Numbered from the stretch's first letter, positions 35,833-49,218 are shown. The stretch: 64,000 bases of DNA from Cardiocondyla obscurior (GCF_019399895.1 NC_091864.1:7356001-7420000), one strand, 5' to 3'. Program-made: numbers and translations. Notes: a model not told the origin generated them from the sequence alone.

Positions 35833-36879
35833 CTGCAACAGAAAAAAAAACCATTGAAGCATAAGCCCACTAAATATCATTGCATTTAATTATTTCCTCA
35901 ACAACAGAGATCTGAAAGAATAAGTAGAAAAAAAAGCATCTGATAAGGCTTTGTTTCTCACGTGAGAATTTCATATAACACTTTGATAATAATTTATATC
36001 ACGGATGGGCTAGCAAAGCGCGACGTTTGCAAATCAGCGATACTTAAATTCGATCGGAAAGGGTTTTCTAATGTAAGACTCACGAAAGGCAGCGAACTAA
36101 GGCGGAGTGTCGGAGAGGAAACTTGCCAGCTAAAGGATCACAAAGACGTTTTCGTCAGTTTGCAGAAACTAGCGATCTCCATCAGCGAAAATTGCAACGA
36201 AAGGGAGATGAAGAGAGACGTGAACTCGGGGAATCCCATCAACGAGCGCAGCGGTGGCAGCTGTATAAATCATTAAAGATAATAGCGCCTGTCGCTGAAA
36301 CACGCGATGGGGAGGAAGGGTAACTATCTGTGGCATCTCACTCCGAGTGATCTGGGTCGTCTCGTCTCTATGTGTACGTCGTTATCGACGTGACCGCCGC
36401 GGTAGCGAATACTTTTGCGAGCGCGCTTTCGCGCGCGCCGATATCTCTCCTAGCACCTCGGGCTGGGATTCCCCCAATTATTTATAGCGACTGTCGCAGA
36501 CGTAGACCGACGTTTGTGCTCTTCGTGGTTTGTCCGTACGGACCCAACCACCTCCCGGCGTTCACCACCTGCTATTAATTACGCAAACGTGTTGACGAAT
36601 GTGAATTTATTTCAACGTCAGAGGTACATTAAAAAATCATCGCGACACGCCCGTGAAAAGATTTAATCTAAATCTAATAACTGCGTACTTTAAAACTAAT
36701 ATTTCAACCAGCGCGACGTATCGGCATACGGCATACGGCTCTTCGCCGTAACGTAATATTTGAGAACAAACGCTTCGATCGTGATCTATTTTGGCCGAAA
36801 TATTTTATAACTCGCGGCAGATTGATCGTCCCGTCAGAAACGTCGTGCAAATTGATACTACCATAACGCATACACTCAC

Positions 36880-36958
36880 CATAAACAGGCGGCCATTGTG
36901 GGATGCGGTGACGGAACGCTGATACCCGTCCGTGTGGGACGGACGCGGAAGCTGGGAT
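36880..36958 (-). other. Probable JNK 5' leader exon
   Basis: A 79-base stretch flanked on the minus strand by a strong acceptor (ctgtctgcttgcag) and a strong donor (ATG then GTGAGTG). It lies about 1.05 kb upstream of the exon 1a acceptor on the same strand, so it is most simply an upstream JNK leader exon. It holds an ATG at 36896 in very good context (cacaATGGCC), opening MAACL; when joined to 35832 this meets TGA, a five-codon upstream ORF. If the acceptor is skipped, the exon could instead start further upstream in the CpG-rich region around 37.0-37.1 kb. Confidence 0.5.
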
Positions 36959-36959
36959 C

Positions 36960-37200
36960 TGCAAGCAGACAGAACAGAGACGTCTCTCAGTGAGCGTGTC
37001 GACGGGAATTTGCATTCGTTCCGCGGATGCGTTAATGTTGCACGCGTACATACGCGAGCGGTGCATCGATCGCCGCCGTATGCCAGCTTTCTTTCGGTCG
37101 ATATCGTTGCACCGCTATGTTAATCAATGCCGCACGTGCGGTGCTGCCGACGCAAAAACGCATTTACCGGGGAACAAACGACTTCGACATCCGTCGAATC
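36960..37200 (-). promoter_or_regulatory. CpG-rich region upstream of JNK, possible promoter
   Basis: CpG-dense DNA immediately upstream of the leader exon. No TATA box was recognised. Insect housekeeping-type and broad promoters often look like this. The assignment rests only on position and composition; a more distal first exon is also possible. Confidence 0.3.
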
Positions 37201-40200
37201 ATTCTGTAATTCTGTTTCATCGAATCCGGCTCGGTTCGGCTACGGAAGCGTGAAATATTACTTCTCTTTCTCCCGTAGTAGCTTTAAAAATTTCTCATTT
37301 TTTTTTTTTTTATACATTTTTATTACCGCAAGTAGAAGCGCAGCTATTAATTCAAGAAGATAATTAATATTTTTATTTTTATCGGCGTATTTTTCGTTTG
37401 ACTATATTATAGTAATGTATTATGCATATAATGGAGACATTGAATAATTTCAACTCGACCAACTGTCGACGCGAACTCGGTATTGCAGAATCGATTCGCC
37501 GGTTCAATTACAACGCGAATAATAGGGATTAATTACTATCGTCGGCCAATCGCTTTCGTTCACTTCTTATCTCGCGGAATATTTAACAGAATCCTCGGGG
37601 AAGCGACGCGAATCTCGATGCTGCATAATTAAGTTAAAATCGATCGCCGCAGAAATTGCAACTCGGGTTAGAATCGCGCGTCGTGAAAAATGTACCCTCG
37701 ATGCTCAATAATTTACAACGACTCTATTCGTACCGAATTGGGAGTGGCATATACAAGTGCAAGCTGCGTTTAATTCCTCAAATCGCGTATTTGACGGGGA
37801 TGTTCCCGTCGATTTATTTCTGCGGACAGTCTCGCCTAATGTTCGTCCCGCGAACTTCGGCGCCGAGAGAAAGAGAAAGAGAAAAAGAGAGATAGAAAGA
37901 GAGAACTCTATCCGTCCCGCGTAGGAACGTTGTAAAAGCAGCACGAGTATGCCGACCGGTGCACGTTAATTCAAATATATACCGTGTCTAAAATTAATAT
38001 AAATTAGCGCCGCCGTCGAGTCCGCCGGAATGCCAACGTCGTTCCTGTAAATTGAGACAAGTCGCGCGCGGTCCGCGACCACCGCGCGACGAGATGCTCC
38101 AGCTACTCTTTAACTAAACCGCCTTGTAATGGCCCCGTTGTTCTTGCCAGATACATACGTTTGCACTCGGCGTGTTCGCGAGTAAATAAACGCGCGACAA
38201 AAATTACGTTAAATTAGCCAAATTTGTTACTCAATTTTTTTAAGACTGTTATCGATTTTTTTAATTAGAAAAGATTACGCAGAGTGTCTTCGATTTCGTC
38301 GAAAGATCGGTGCGTTAAGTGTGATAATTATTTAAATGCAACGAGCATTTAAATAAACTTTCGTTCCTTTTGAAACGTGTAAAATTTGCTGCGCATTTTG
38401 TACAATTACATATATCAGAACTATTGACGGTAACTCCGCGTCAATCGGCGTTCAGGCACAAAAAGGGGAAAAAGAAAAAAAAACAATTTGCGAGCCGCAA
38501 TTGCGTTCGAACGCAACTCGCGCTGGTTCACGTTGCACAAAGCAATGTTAACCAGGATTGTTTCGTTAACCGAGTTCTAACACAAAAAGTTACAGCCCGT
38601 TGGCTTTGTGGAGCACACGGTAAACTGATGTACACATTTGGTTTCACTGTTAAAAAAAGAAATGACAAGAATGTGAAGAGAATAAAACTCGCGAACCCAG
38701 TTTACGCCGGCAAAGAGAATTACGCGATTCCGGCGCTAAGAATAATTTTTCCGAAGAAGGCCAAAAGGTCAGCCTTCCGAATTACAAGCGGAAACGACGA
38801 AGCTGACGACTATCGTCGCTTCTCATCGATTTTAATCTGTAAACGAACAAAGAAAACGGCGACGGTGGCTCGTGAAAAAACGTCCCCGAAGTGTCGTCAA
38901 GGGTGAGCACAGGGCGAATCCGTTTCGAAGGGTCTCGGAAGGTCGTTTCGAATCGGTAGGGACACCCGGCGCCTCCGGTTACTCAGACGAACGATAAATA
39001 GTACCGGAAAGTTACGAAACTAGTCTTCTCAATTAAAGACGATCGACGTAAATAAGACGCAAAGTGATCTCGATCGAGGCGCAATAAATATTTTCTCTAC
39101 GGAATAACTGCAGAAAAGAGATCGAAGATTTTTCGTACCCACAAATGCGAGAGAGGGAGTTTTTACAAGTGCAAAAATTCATATGCTCGCTGGAGTATAC
39201 AAGTTGTAATACAATCGTATGAAATATTCATGTCCCTTCTGAGGGAAAAGTAATAATTGCAAAAGTACGGAAATTCTGGAAATACATTTCCATTTCTAAA
39301 ATTACACGATTAAATTTAAACATCGGAAGTTATTTACAAACCGAGACACGATTTACTTCGTCACTTCGTACTTCTTTTCCTCATTAGACAACAGTTATCT
39401 TGACGAGCATAGCCGAACGCGCAGAACTTTCGGGACATCGACGGATCTGAAACGATCCAAGTTGATCGGAGCTCCATTTCGTCCCCGTCATCTCCAAACC
39501 AAAATTGTCTAGAGTTCGTAGTTAAAAATAAAACCTATTCGATCTAGTAGAGAATAGAGAAGAGGGAAAAGAAGCTAAAAATATTGTAAACTTCCTCTTT
39601 TGTTTAAATTAACCGAAATCAAACGGATAAACTTTAAATAAAATAATTGTAGAATAATTTCAAACAATAAAATACAAAAAAAAACTTCCCATTAATTTTT
39701 TACAACGCGAGAAAAATATAATTTTGTTATTTCAAAGCTGCGATAAGATTAATTTAAATCTCGTAAAATAGTTTACGAAGATTTAAAGTCAAGAAATGTT
39801 ACAGCGATTTATTTGTATGTAATCGTGTAAAGTATTTTCAATCTCACACGTCCAACTGATTTCGTACTGTAGACGGAAGTAAACGAGATAGCGAACCTAT
39901 CTATGTCTCAAGAGCGGACCGATAATGCATGGCGAGGCTGCTCGGTCGAATCAACGCGAGCTGTCTGTTATGAAAGGGAGACGGAATGTCGATTCAGATA
40001 TTAAATTTCCTTGCGCCTGACATTCCCTGCAGTGCGCACGCGAGGCTCGTTCCTATTTCCCACAGGACCCCGCCGACTCCTGTCGGAATGCATTGCTCAC
40101 CCCGTTCGCTTTTACGGTGTCGCTTTTATCCGACCGTGTTACAAGACTCGTAATAGCCGACCTGTCTCAGGACGGCGATGAGCGGCCCAGCCTCGACCAC

Positions 40201-43200
40201 GTCCGTCCGAATGAAACATTGTACGTTTTTATCGCGATCGGAAAATTTTCAGCTGCGCGTAAAAAGTTGCACAATTCGTATTTGTACTAAAAAAAAAATA
40301 CTCCAAATTCTAACTCTGTTAAACAATTTAGAATATTAAAAAAAAAAGGGCAATTTCTTATTGAGTCAATAATTTTCATTGAATGGGAAAACCAAAATTA
40401 TGGATTTATCTTAAAATACATCATTAATTAATGTACAGAAAAATTTAAGTATTTATTCTTAATAAATAAAAAATTTTATTGTGACGATTTTTCATTGCTA
40501 AATTTTCTGTTACATATTATTTTCGTTATTCTTCAAAGAGACTCTAACAATTACACAGAAAAATAAAAATTATCTTTTGAAATAGCTCTCTAACTCGGTT
40601 GTTAACTGAAAGATTAAGGAATTGTATTCGTATTCGTAGCCGATCAAGCGGTTAATTTTCCTGCGTGTTCGAGACGCTTCGAAGTCCTAAGAAAATCGAA
40701 TTTACTCCCTCGATAAAGCACAGAAAAGTCGAAAATTCTGACGTCCTACTTGAAAACATTCTCTTAAAGCGTATATCCTTCGTGCGTCTGTAAGCTTTTC
40801 GATTTTCCTTTACGGTCATTAAATACACGTCTCTGCGCCAATATAGAATCATATTTTTCATCTGTCAAAGTCAGGGATTTCTCTCGCTACTAAAAGTCAA
40901 ATTCACTTGTATTACTCTTGATTCATAACATTATTATATTGCGTTTAACACAAAAAAAAATAAAAAATTAAAATTAAATAAATTTTCAGAACAGTTAATT
41001 TTTTTTAAATAAAATCAAGAAAAAATAAAGAAGTTAATCAAAATAATTTTGAATTAAAATAATAAGTATTTTACTTTAAAAAATTATTACAACGTTACAC
41101 AATACTTTAACGAAAACAGTAATAAAAAAATATTAAAAAAAGAAAAAATTAATAATAATAAAAATCTAAAGCGAAGACTAAATATCGAGGGAGATGCGAG
41201 AAAATCATTGAGCGAAACCATTGATGGCGAAGAACGTCGATAATTCCGTGCCGTGGCATTGCCCAGCGAGAGGAAGATTCATCCCTCAATCAGACCCCGC
41301 CCTAGAGATTTGTCAGATAAGAAGTTGTGCGCGATAAATTTCACTTTTTCTCTACCGCCTATTACTTTACCATTTTTCCCTTTTCCCTTTACCTGCGACT
41401 TGTGTCGACCGATTCCCGTGATTTAAATTTGTTCGATGTCGTACGACATAGCTTTCAAAAAAATAATAACAATAAAAATACGGATTTCTAAAATAAGATA
41501 ATGTAGGAGAAAATTAATCAGAGTTCACATAATAGAAATAACATTTCGCGTAAATAAATAATCTCGAAGTCCGTTCACGTGCTCGTCATTAAAGGAATCA
41601 ACAGTATTCGCAAACCAAACTAACGTAACCGAAAAGGGAGAGCAGCAGAATGTCCGTTTGCGAGATCAACGCCTCCGCAAGCTCGAATTGCAAAAGCTGC
41701 CTGGCGATTTAACGGTATCGCGTTGTCTTTTGGCAGTGCCCTCGGTAATTCGAAACCACTGTTTTGGCCGACTTGTGCACGATCGCAATAATGGCGCTAA
41801 CGAGTTGACGCCACCGCGCCGCTTTCTGGACCACGGCGACATAACGGGCCGATGGTCATAATTCCGCCGTTCCGTCGCGTCGCCGAGAGAGCCTCGCGAG
41901 TCAATTAACGCCACTGGAAGAGAACCCGAGAGAGGAGATCTATTTAACCCCTTAACGCGATTTAAATGCGCCGACCGAGTCGTAAACGAGCAACTGTAGG
42001 CGTAGACAGTTTTCAGGACGCACTTAAAAATCAGAGAATGCGTACTAATAGATATTTGAACGTGCATTCTCTAATACATTCATGTAGAAATACGTAAGAT
42101 GTACATTATAATTTTAAACCGATAAATTAGTTGAACGGGAATATCAATTTTGTAAGAAATAATCTTGTAACATTACGTAGATAATATAACAATAGAAAAA
42201 TACGTTAAACTGATTTTTTTTTTTTTTTTCATTGAATACATAACTTTTACGGAACGTTAACGTTAATGAGGTAAAGACGCGTTTCATTCTCCGAATATTA
42301 AATCCCTATAATTAAATCCAGGCTTAGAGAAATTCATAAGCGAGTTAAATACAATAGCGTAATCTAAATATAAATTCAGAAGAGTACATAACGCGTGGTC
42401 GTACCCCACAAGGCGTTTTAACGAGAAGGCATTAACGATCTTCTCTGTCTTTTCTCTTCCTTTTTCTCGCTTCTCAGGTATATCGCGGCGTGGCAAAGTG
42501 ACGCCGCGCGAGCGTTTCGTTATTGAATGTTAAATTCGTCGGCGTTCCCTCTACCGTCACGGTAATTACTCCCAATCAGTATTCCGCGGACGGCTGCCAG
42601 AGAGGAACGTCCCACCTCATCTCACCCTCTTCGGCACGACACCGGTAATTACCCGACGATTCGCCGGGACGAGAAGGCGAGATCAGTTGCGGGTTCATCG
42701 ACCGAATTTTCCCGAGGAAGAAGGAGAACCGGGGCGGGCGGGCAACCGGAAGCGACTGGGAAACCGCGAATAATTGCGGCTTCGTAAGATGGACAAGCGA
42801 AGGAACGGGCGGACGAAGGCGTCTTGAATAAATCGCGACGATAATTGGCAGAGAACGAAGAGCGACGGTTTCACCGCGGTTCGCCACGGTGGTTCGCCCG
42901 CGAGATATCTGGTTGAACCGGCCCACCCAAGCGACGTCCCCGTACCGCCTAATCGTTTAGTGGGTCTCCTCGGCTCAACGGGCCGGCGTTAGACACCCAG
43001 GAGCTAATCTTTCGCCGCGTTAAACTCGATACGATCGTTTTCGTAAAATAACCCCGTCTAAAACTGATATAATATCGTAAATTAATATATTTTCTGCAAG
43101 AGAAAAAAAAAGCAGCAAAGACTTTCATTTACGTTTAATAACGTCGAATTAATTAACTGACAGACTTTTGGTGCTTGTATATTTATGCACAGTGTTTTCG

Positions 43201-43842
43201 AAAGAAAGACAAAAACGAGAGAGCTGCGCAGTTTTTCGAAATGTCACGGCGTCAGTAGAAAAGCATTTATTAGGAACGACGATCACCGTTACGAGAGCAA
43301 ACGGCCGCCGGGTCGGTAGAGTAAAAGCGGGAAGTACGATTCTCATGGCCGTAAAAGCTCGTAGCCGCGTCTACAAGATCGTAAGCCTTTGGCCATTACT
43401 CGCCGCGTCGTCGTACGCGAAAGAAAGAGAAGATAAGACTTCGGTCCGCAACTGTAATGGCCGTTCTATAGCAAAAAAGACTCGTTAGCAAATCGTTAGC
43501 CGCACATTTCCGCCAGTCCGGCGGTGCTATCTGTTGATTGCCGCGGAAAAAAAATTCGAGGATATCTCGATCGAGGGAATATCGGACGACACGGAGGCGA
43601 CAGCTACTTGCCAATATGAGACATGTTCGGGTAAGCCGCAAACCGATTTTCCAGCCAAGTGCTCGGGCACTGGTGAAAATTTTCTTCATTATTTTTTGTT
43701 TCTCTCCACGAATTTAAGCGTACACGTAGATTAAAAAATTTTATTTAACTCGCAAAAAAATGTCCCAAAAGAATTATTAATTTCTTCGACAAGCTTGTAA
43801 AATTTTAATAAACAATTTCAATAATAGGAAAATCTTAAAATT
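37201..43842. other. Upstream flank of JNK, no supported gene
   Basis: Mixed AT-rich and CpG-rich sequence. A purine run at 37865-37904; a 178-codon basic plus-strand frame (38370-38906) without splice support; minus-strand acceptor-like tracts near 38650, 39244, 39545 and 43096 and a very strong plus-strand one at 42478 (ctcgcttctcag), none with a matching donor. T16 near 42214-42229. AT-only low complexity at 40.9-41.2 kb. Confidence 0.45.
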
Positions 43843-44148
43843 CTATTTTACGTAGTATATTTCGTACGGAATACTTTCTATGACGTGAATTCTTGCAATT
43901 TCGAATGCAAGATGTGCGATTGAATTTTTTGGAAAGCGAGTGACGAAAAAGGGAAACAAGGTATCGGAGAAGAGATCCCCGAGAGAGGCCAGACGAGGGA
44001 GCATTTCGTGAATTTCAAAAATGCCACCAGCGTCGTGACAGACAGAGCTACACGCGGTGCTTCTATTTATATGCGGTTGCATGCGAAATTGGGCGATCGC
44101 GGTGAAAGAGCGGTCGAGGCAGTTCGCGAGCGTTCGATCGAGTTCCCG
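43843..44148 (-). other. Candidate terminal coding exon, unknown gene
   Basis: A strong minus-strand acceptor (T8 then ctcccctcccgcag) at 44149 opens a 101-codon frame starting RELDRTLANCLDRSFTAIAQ and ending ESIPYEIYYVK with TAG at 43845-43843. An ATTAAA poly(A)-signal variant lies about 40 bases further. Composition is protein-like throughout, even in the AT-rich end. No family is recognised and no partner exon was identified. Confidence 0.25.
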
Positions 44149-45517
44149 CTGCGGGAGGGGAGAAAAAAAAGTTGCAATTTCGTCGTCTTGAGGGCCGCGA
44201 CGCGACAGCGACCGGCATCGGAGTGAAATATTGGACGGCATCGTCGGACACAAATCAGCGTCAAAAGTTGGCGCGAATTACGGGGAGCCTGTCGCCCGCA
44301 GAAAAAGCGGTTATACGTTCGGAGGCGTGAACAAGCGCGACGGATACTTTGAATTAACTTAAGACCCGCCGCGAGAGAGATACGTCTGTTTGGTCTGTGA
44401 AGATAATGGAATACCGCTCGCGTGAGAGAATTTCGGCGCGAGTCCAATCTCGCGCCGCTAGGCATGAATTCCGTTGCAAAACGTATACCACTCTTAAAAT
44501 TAACCCTGACAGGACGTAGAGAATTTTTTTTTTTTTAGCCTGCAATTAAAACTTTAATTACACTACCGCGTATATGTTTACTTCGGGAACAATTTCCATG
44601 ATTTTACAAATCCCTGTCCTCGCAATCTTGTCGTTGAAAGTGAATCTTTCCTCCTTAGCAATTTGGAATAACTAAAAGTGCCGACTGTGCGCTTTTTCAT
44701 GTTCGGGCGCACCGAGAAAACGATTTCTCTCCGTCGGATTTGCTTTCCGTGCGGACCGAGAGAAACCGGAGGATAGGAAAGCAATCTCGTTAGGTAGACG
44801 CGGATCCCGCTTCTCCGCGATTCTCCGCCGTTTCACTCGAACTTCGGATATAAATTAAAAGCTATATATTTTATGACCACGGCGTACGGCCGACCGGTCG
44901 GAGGCAGGAATCCGTCTGCAGGTCCCGTCCGCACTTCCGTCCGATTTCCAAGTAGTATAACCTACTTCGTCTGGGAATATACGTGAAGCGTAATATATTT
45001 TACGAGCGACACGGAGAAACGATTAAAGTCGCGTTTTACGGTCGCGTCGACGAGCTTTTAAGCTAAAGATTATCGCTCCATACAGTCTGTACCGAGTGCG
45101 ATCGACAGACCGAGACTTTAATTAATTTCTCGAGGAACCATTACTCGCCACGTTTTAATGCTGATCCGTATCAGTCACGAATGAAGCAAAAAATCAAAAT
45201 GTATAATAAATACATATAAAGCATGATAAATATAAAAATCTTTTGTTTTAATAATTTTTTCACGCAACGCAAATCTAAGAACCGATAAAAGAGATTTCGA
45301 AACGATGAGCCAGCGAAAATCACTGACGTCGAGATCAACTCCGCCGCTGCATCCTTCGGATGCTCGGCTCCCGGCCGTCAAAGACGAGAATCAGAGAAGC
45401 CGAGATAAACATGATACTTTCTCGCATACGTCACGTATACGCGCCGTTTGAAAGGGGATAGAGGAGCAAAAGACAGACATCGAGCTGAAGGGTGTCACGT
45501 GCCGGCGTGTCTTCGCT

Positions 45518-45660
45518 CGGCACTTCTCTTTTTCTTCCTTTCCGTCTCGATCTCTCCCCTTCCGCTCGGCCGTCCCCTTTTCTTTCATTCCCCGTCTCTA
45601 CTTCGCGCACATTTTTTAATTTTTTTTTCTCTCTATTTCCGTTCTTCTCATTCCCCGCCG
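45518..45660 (+). repeat. Long pyrimidine-rich tract
   Basis: About 140 bases that are overwhelmingly C and T on the plus strand with few purine interruptions; purine-rich on the minus strand. Confidence 0.7.
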
Positions 45661-46884
45661 GGTTATGCAATCCGTGAACGAGCAAGGAGGATATTTGCGT
45701 CGCGGAATGCCGCTAATTGGCCGAAAATAAATACCCATGCCAAAGAATGTTAGCCCCTTTTATCTTTCTCACTTCTTCCTCGCGCCGAATCGCTCCATTA
45801 TCGTCTCGCTCTCGCGGCCGTCAGTCGTGATTGATCGACATACATATAGCCGACGAGACGTTTTACATATTTCACAATATCCGTACGCGATATCAAATGG
45901 CACAATAAAATAACGATTCTTTCATTAAAGTTAATTCTTAAGATAAACGCTGAAACCCTTCAACTAACAATGCTACATAAAAAAGTTGCGTACGCATATC
46001 TAGTTATGCGATATCTAACTATAGATATTTTTTACGTGGCGTAATGTCCCTGGCGCAGCTTCTTCGAAAAACGAAAAACCATTCGTTCGCCGTTGTCGGA
46101 AAGATAGATTAGCTAAATAAGAGTGAAGTGCCGCTGCGACTGCTTAAGTACTTAATAAATAACTCGTGCTACTGTTGAGAAAATTATGCGCGTTGCAAGG
46201 ATCATTTAGAATCTGCAAAGTGCATCGGTGGATTAAGCGAGACTTGGCCGTTAATTCCGCTGAAATTATATCTTTCCGTCCTTTCCGGCCTTCCTCTTCC
46301 CCTCCGAGTTTCTCCCCGTTCTTTAAGCAGCCGCAGATTACCTCGTGTAAAACGCCCCGAAAGATCTACGATGCGACGCGACGCACAAGGTGGCACATGG
46401 TGGTTCGCAAGCAACGCGGGGAGTTCTATTTGTAACGCGCAGAAGTGGCCACAACCTGTCCGAAATAAGATGAATCTCGAGGGCAACGCCCACGCGATCT
46501 CCGAACCGTCGGTCGTTCGTAAATTTTCATCCGCGAAACGTTTCGTCGTTCTCGGCTTCGAACGCGAAGCTCGCTTCGCTTTCCGCGCCGGAAAAGCGTA
46601 CTTTTCCGTCGTGACAAGAATTACGAGATCGCTGCCCTCCGAGCGAGGTGAACAGTCGCATTTCGATCGCCAGTAAATCGCGCGCTGATGGCCTCGCTCC
46701 GCGATCTCTATAGACCATAAGAAAAAGGACACCGGCACGGTCGACCAATTTCTTTTTTTTCTTTTTTCTATTTTTTTACCGAATCGCGAAATACTGACAC
46801 GTACGTTCTGTATATAAAATTTTATAGCTCCAGATTTCGAGTTTTAAAACAAAGACGCGCTTGTGTAAAACTCGTTATTCTCTT

Positions 46885-46913
46885 AAAAAAAAAAAAAAAA
46901 AAAGGGGGGGGGG
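46885..46913 (+). repeat. A19 run directly followed by G10
   Basis: Homopurine run, 19 A then 10 G without interruption. Confidence 0.9.
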
Positions 46914-49005
46914 AGAGTGCTTGTACAACTTGAAAGTGTATCAGAGTGTAAAAAGTTACGCATTAGGAGTAGATTAAATGACGTACGATCTAATCGGACA
47001 AGTATTGCTTTATTGAGACCTCGAAGAAATTCGTCTTTTGCGACGCATCGGAGAGACGACGAAATTATCCGCGTCTAGTCGTGGCCCGATAAAATATCTA
47101 ATACGGATAATCCCTGAAACTGGTATCGTGAAGAATAGCGACGAGACGAACTTGAACGAGCCCGTACCCCCGCGGTCTGATTTATTTCTGGATTTATCCC
47201 TTAGCCGGCTTCTCTCGCTTCGTACTTCGGGGACGCGCGACGTTTCGTTTTTATTTTATCGCGTCGCTTTGCGGAACATGTAAGCCGTTCTACGAACGAC
47301 TCTCGGACGCTGCAAAGACGGAGGACTCGCTGCTTGGACGTAGGCGCCCACCTAAAAACTCCTCCGCACGTTTTTTGGCCGATAAGAATACGGAAATACT
47401 CGAACCAGTAGTGAGTTTAAATACGTATAACGTTATTTATTTTAATAATTTTTTTTTAATTCGAATCGTAATGAAAAAAGTCAAATAAAAAAATTTAATT
47501 ATTTTTTAATGGCATCGATCCTTTAGGCGATCGATAGTTAGAGCTGACGAACTACATGCCGAGGAGTCAAAATACAAGGGGATGACTAAAAGCATTGATA
47601 CGCGTCTTTTAGCAGAGACAACTTGATAATCTTGCTCTCTGGTTTCCGATGGGGAAACGTCGGGAGAGACGATATGGCCTCGAAATGTAAATACCGCCGA
47701 CACAAATGCCCCTAGGAGAAGCACCCCCTAGGTATAGCTTGTTTGTTATACCGAACAAACGCTTCCTTTCGCCCGCGGGCTCTCCGCGGACTGTCACCCT
47801 TGTTGCCTATTTGTATCCGGCGAATATTGGCGAATCACCCCTACCTACGCCGCCGATTCGCTAAAGTATCCTAACATTTATTCGACGTATCTCTCGCCTC
47901 CAAAAACGTCATCTGCGTCTCACGGAATATTTTGATGACTTGTCATAATTCCATAAAATTTTTTTTAGTCTCCATTTCATAATTTTTATTTCATAATACA
48001 GCAGAGATAATTCCCTCTCGTTATTTCGCGCGGCAAGCGGAAGATAACGTCGCGTTCGCATCGTAAAGCATAGTCGCTTTTCACGGCACAGTTGGACAAT
48101 AAAATCACGGAGCGAAGGGCGAAACGACGATACCTAGGTTGCGTCGTCGATTAAGCTTTACGACCGATAAGTTCGTTGCCGAACGGCGCCAGTCGTAAGG
48201 TACAGAACGACGGAAGACCGCGGAGAATCCACGGTTGAATTCGCGTAACGCACCTAAACCGCGCTCTCGATCACGTCGCGCAGATATTAATCACTCGCGC
48301 TAACGATCGGCATTAATTATTACGACCGCAACGGCACGTCTCGCGGAAGTCGCTCGATGATGCGACGGACGGGGTCCGTCATTAACACATAGGCGGTAAT
48401 TAATTGAGGTAAATAATGGCGAGAGTTGGATTGCGAGCCGCATTTACTCAACGTTGTTTCGGTACAGTTGCCGTGAGAAATAACTGCGTTTTCCAACCGC
48501 TAAGTATTCTGGAAATTACGGAAGGAAGAAGCCAAAATGGTCGTTTTCTGATCCCGCAGTTTCGCTTGAAAATTTCATTGACATAAAGTAATAGGGTATA
48601 ATACATTACGAGTGTCTCGTTAATAGAAATCATACTGCCGCGCTTCTGCCTCGCTCTCCTTCGCTTCGCAGCAGCGAGCCAAGAATCTGCGAAAGCCGTC
48701 GCGAATCATCGGACGCGATTCGATGCGTGGAAACGAGCTACGGCACCGTCGCGATGATGCACGTAATCGTTACGTGCTGATTATACGACGTCTAAAAATA
48801 AGCTTCGACCAGTCAAACTTGGAACTTGCAATTAAACTTGCCGACAAATGTAATATTCTATATAGGTACGTCACGTCGTAATATATGTTAGTAAATTAGG
48901 TATCATTAGACGCTTTTAATTGGAATTATACGTATTATGGAATTTAATAAATATTTCCTTTCTAATAAATCGTGTTCTCCGTTACAATCGGCATATTTGT
49001 CGTAA

Positions 49006-49218
49006 TCACATGCAACAATCATGCGTGCGTGATACATTCTGAAACAGATATCCAATGAGCTGCGCTTGCGTTAGATATATCCTAGCGATGCAACGTCGGT
49101 GACAAGGTGTGACAATAATCGCGACGCATTTGTGCACGTAAGCTGAGAGGAGGAGAGAGAGAGAGAGAAAGGGGAGGAATTGCGCGATCCGTTGCTGCAT
49201 AAATATCACCCGGCTCAT
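49006..49218 (-). other. 70-codon open frame, secreted-like, cysteine-bearing
   Basis: ATG at 49218 starts MSRVIFMQQRIAQF, continues into a leucine/serine run (LPFLSLSLLLSAYVHKC) made by the GA/CT microsatellite at 49145-49177, and ends with a segment holding five cysteines (HKC, PCHRRC, DCC). It resembles a signal peptide plus small Cys-containing peptide, but the hydrophobic part is a repeat product and no homology is recognised. Confidence 0.15.
49145..49177. repeat. GA-rich microsatellite
   Basis: Short GA repeat interrupted by GG; on the minus strand it would also serve as a very strong polypyrimidine tract before CAG at about 49143. Confidence 0.85.

Larger units (their letters stand above)
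44149..49005. other. No supported gene
   Basis: Pyrimidine-rich block at 45518-45660, A19 then G10 at 46885-46913, CpG-rich patches near 44.9, 46.5 and 48.1-48.4 kb. Overlapping open frames on both strands (up to 178 codons at 46202-46738) are judged stop-poor DNA. Confidence 0.45.

Noticed and set aside
35202..35864. 220-codon plus-strand frame over JNK exon 1a
   Set aside because: It is the antisense shadow of the JNK leader and exon 1a.
38370..38906. 178-codon basic plus-strand frame
   Set aside because: Begins at a TTG with its first ATG late; no domain and no splice signals. A strong minus-strand acceptor-like tract lies inside it without a donor.
42440..42540. Very strong plus-strand polypyrimidine tract and acceptor at 42478
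   Set aside because: All three frames behind it close within about 20 codons and no donor follows; could only be a tiny terminal exon.
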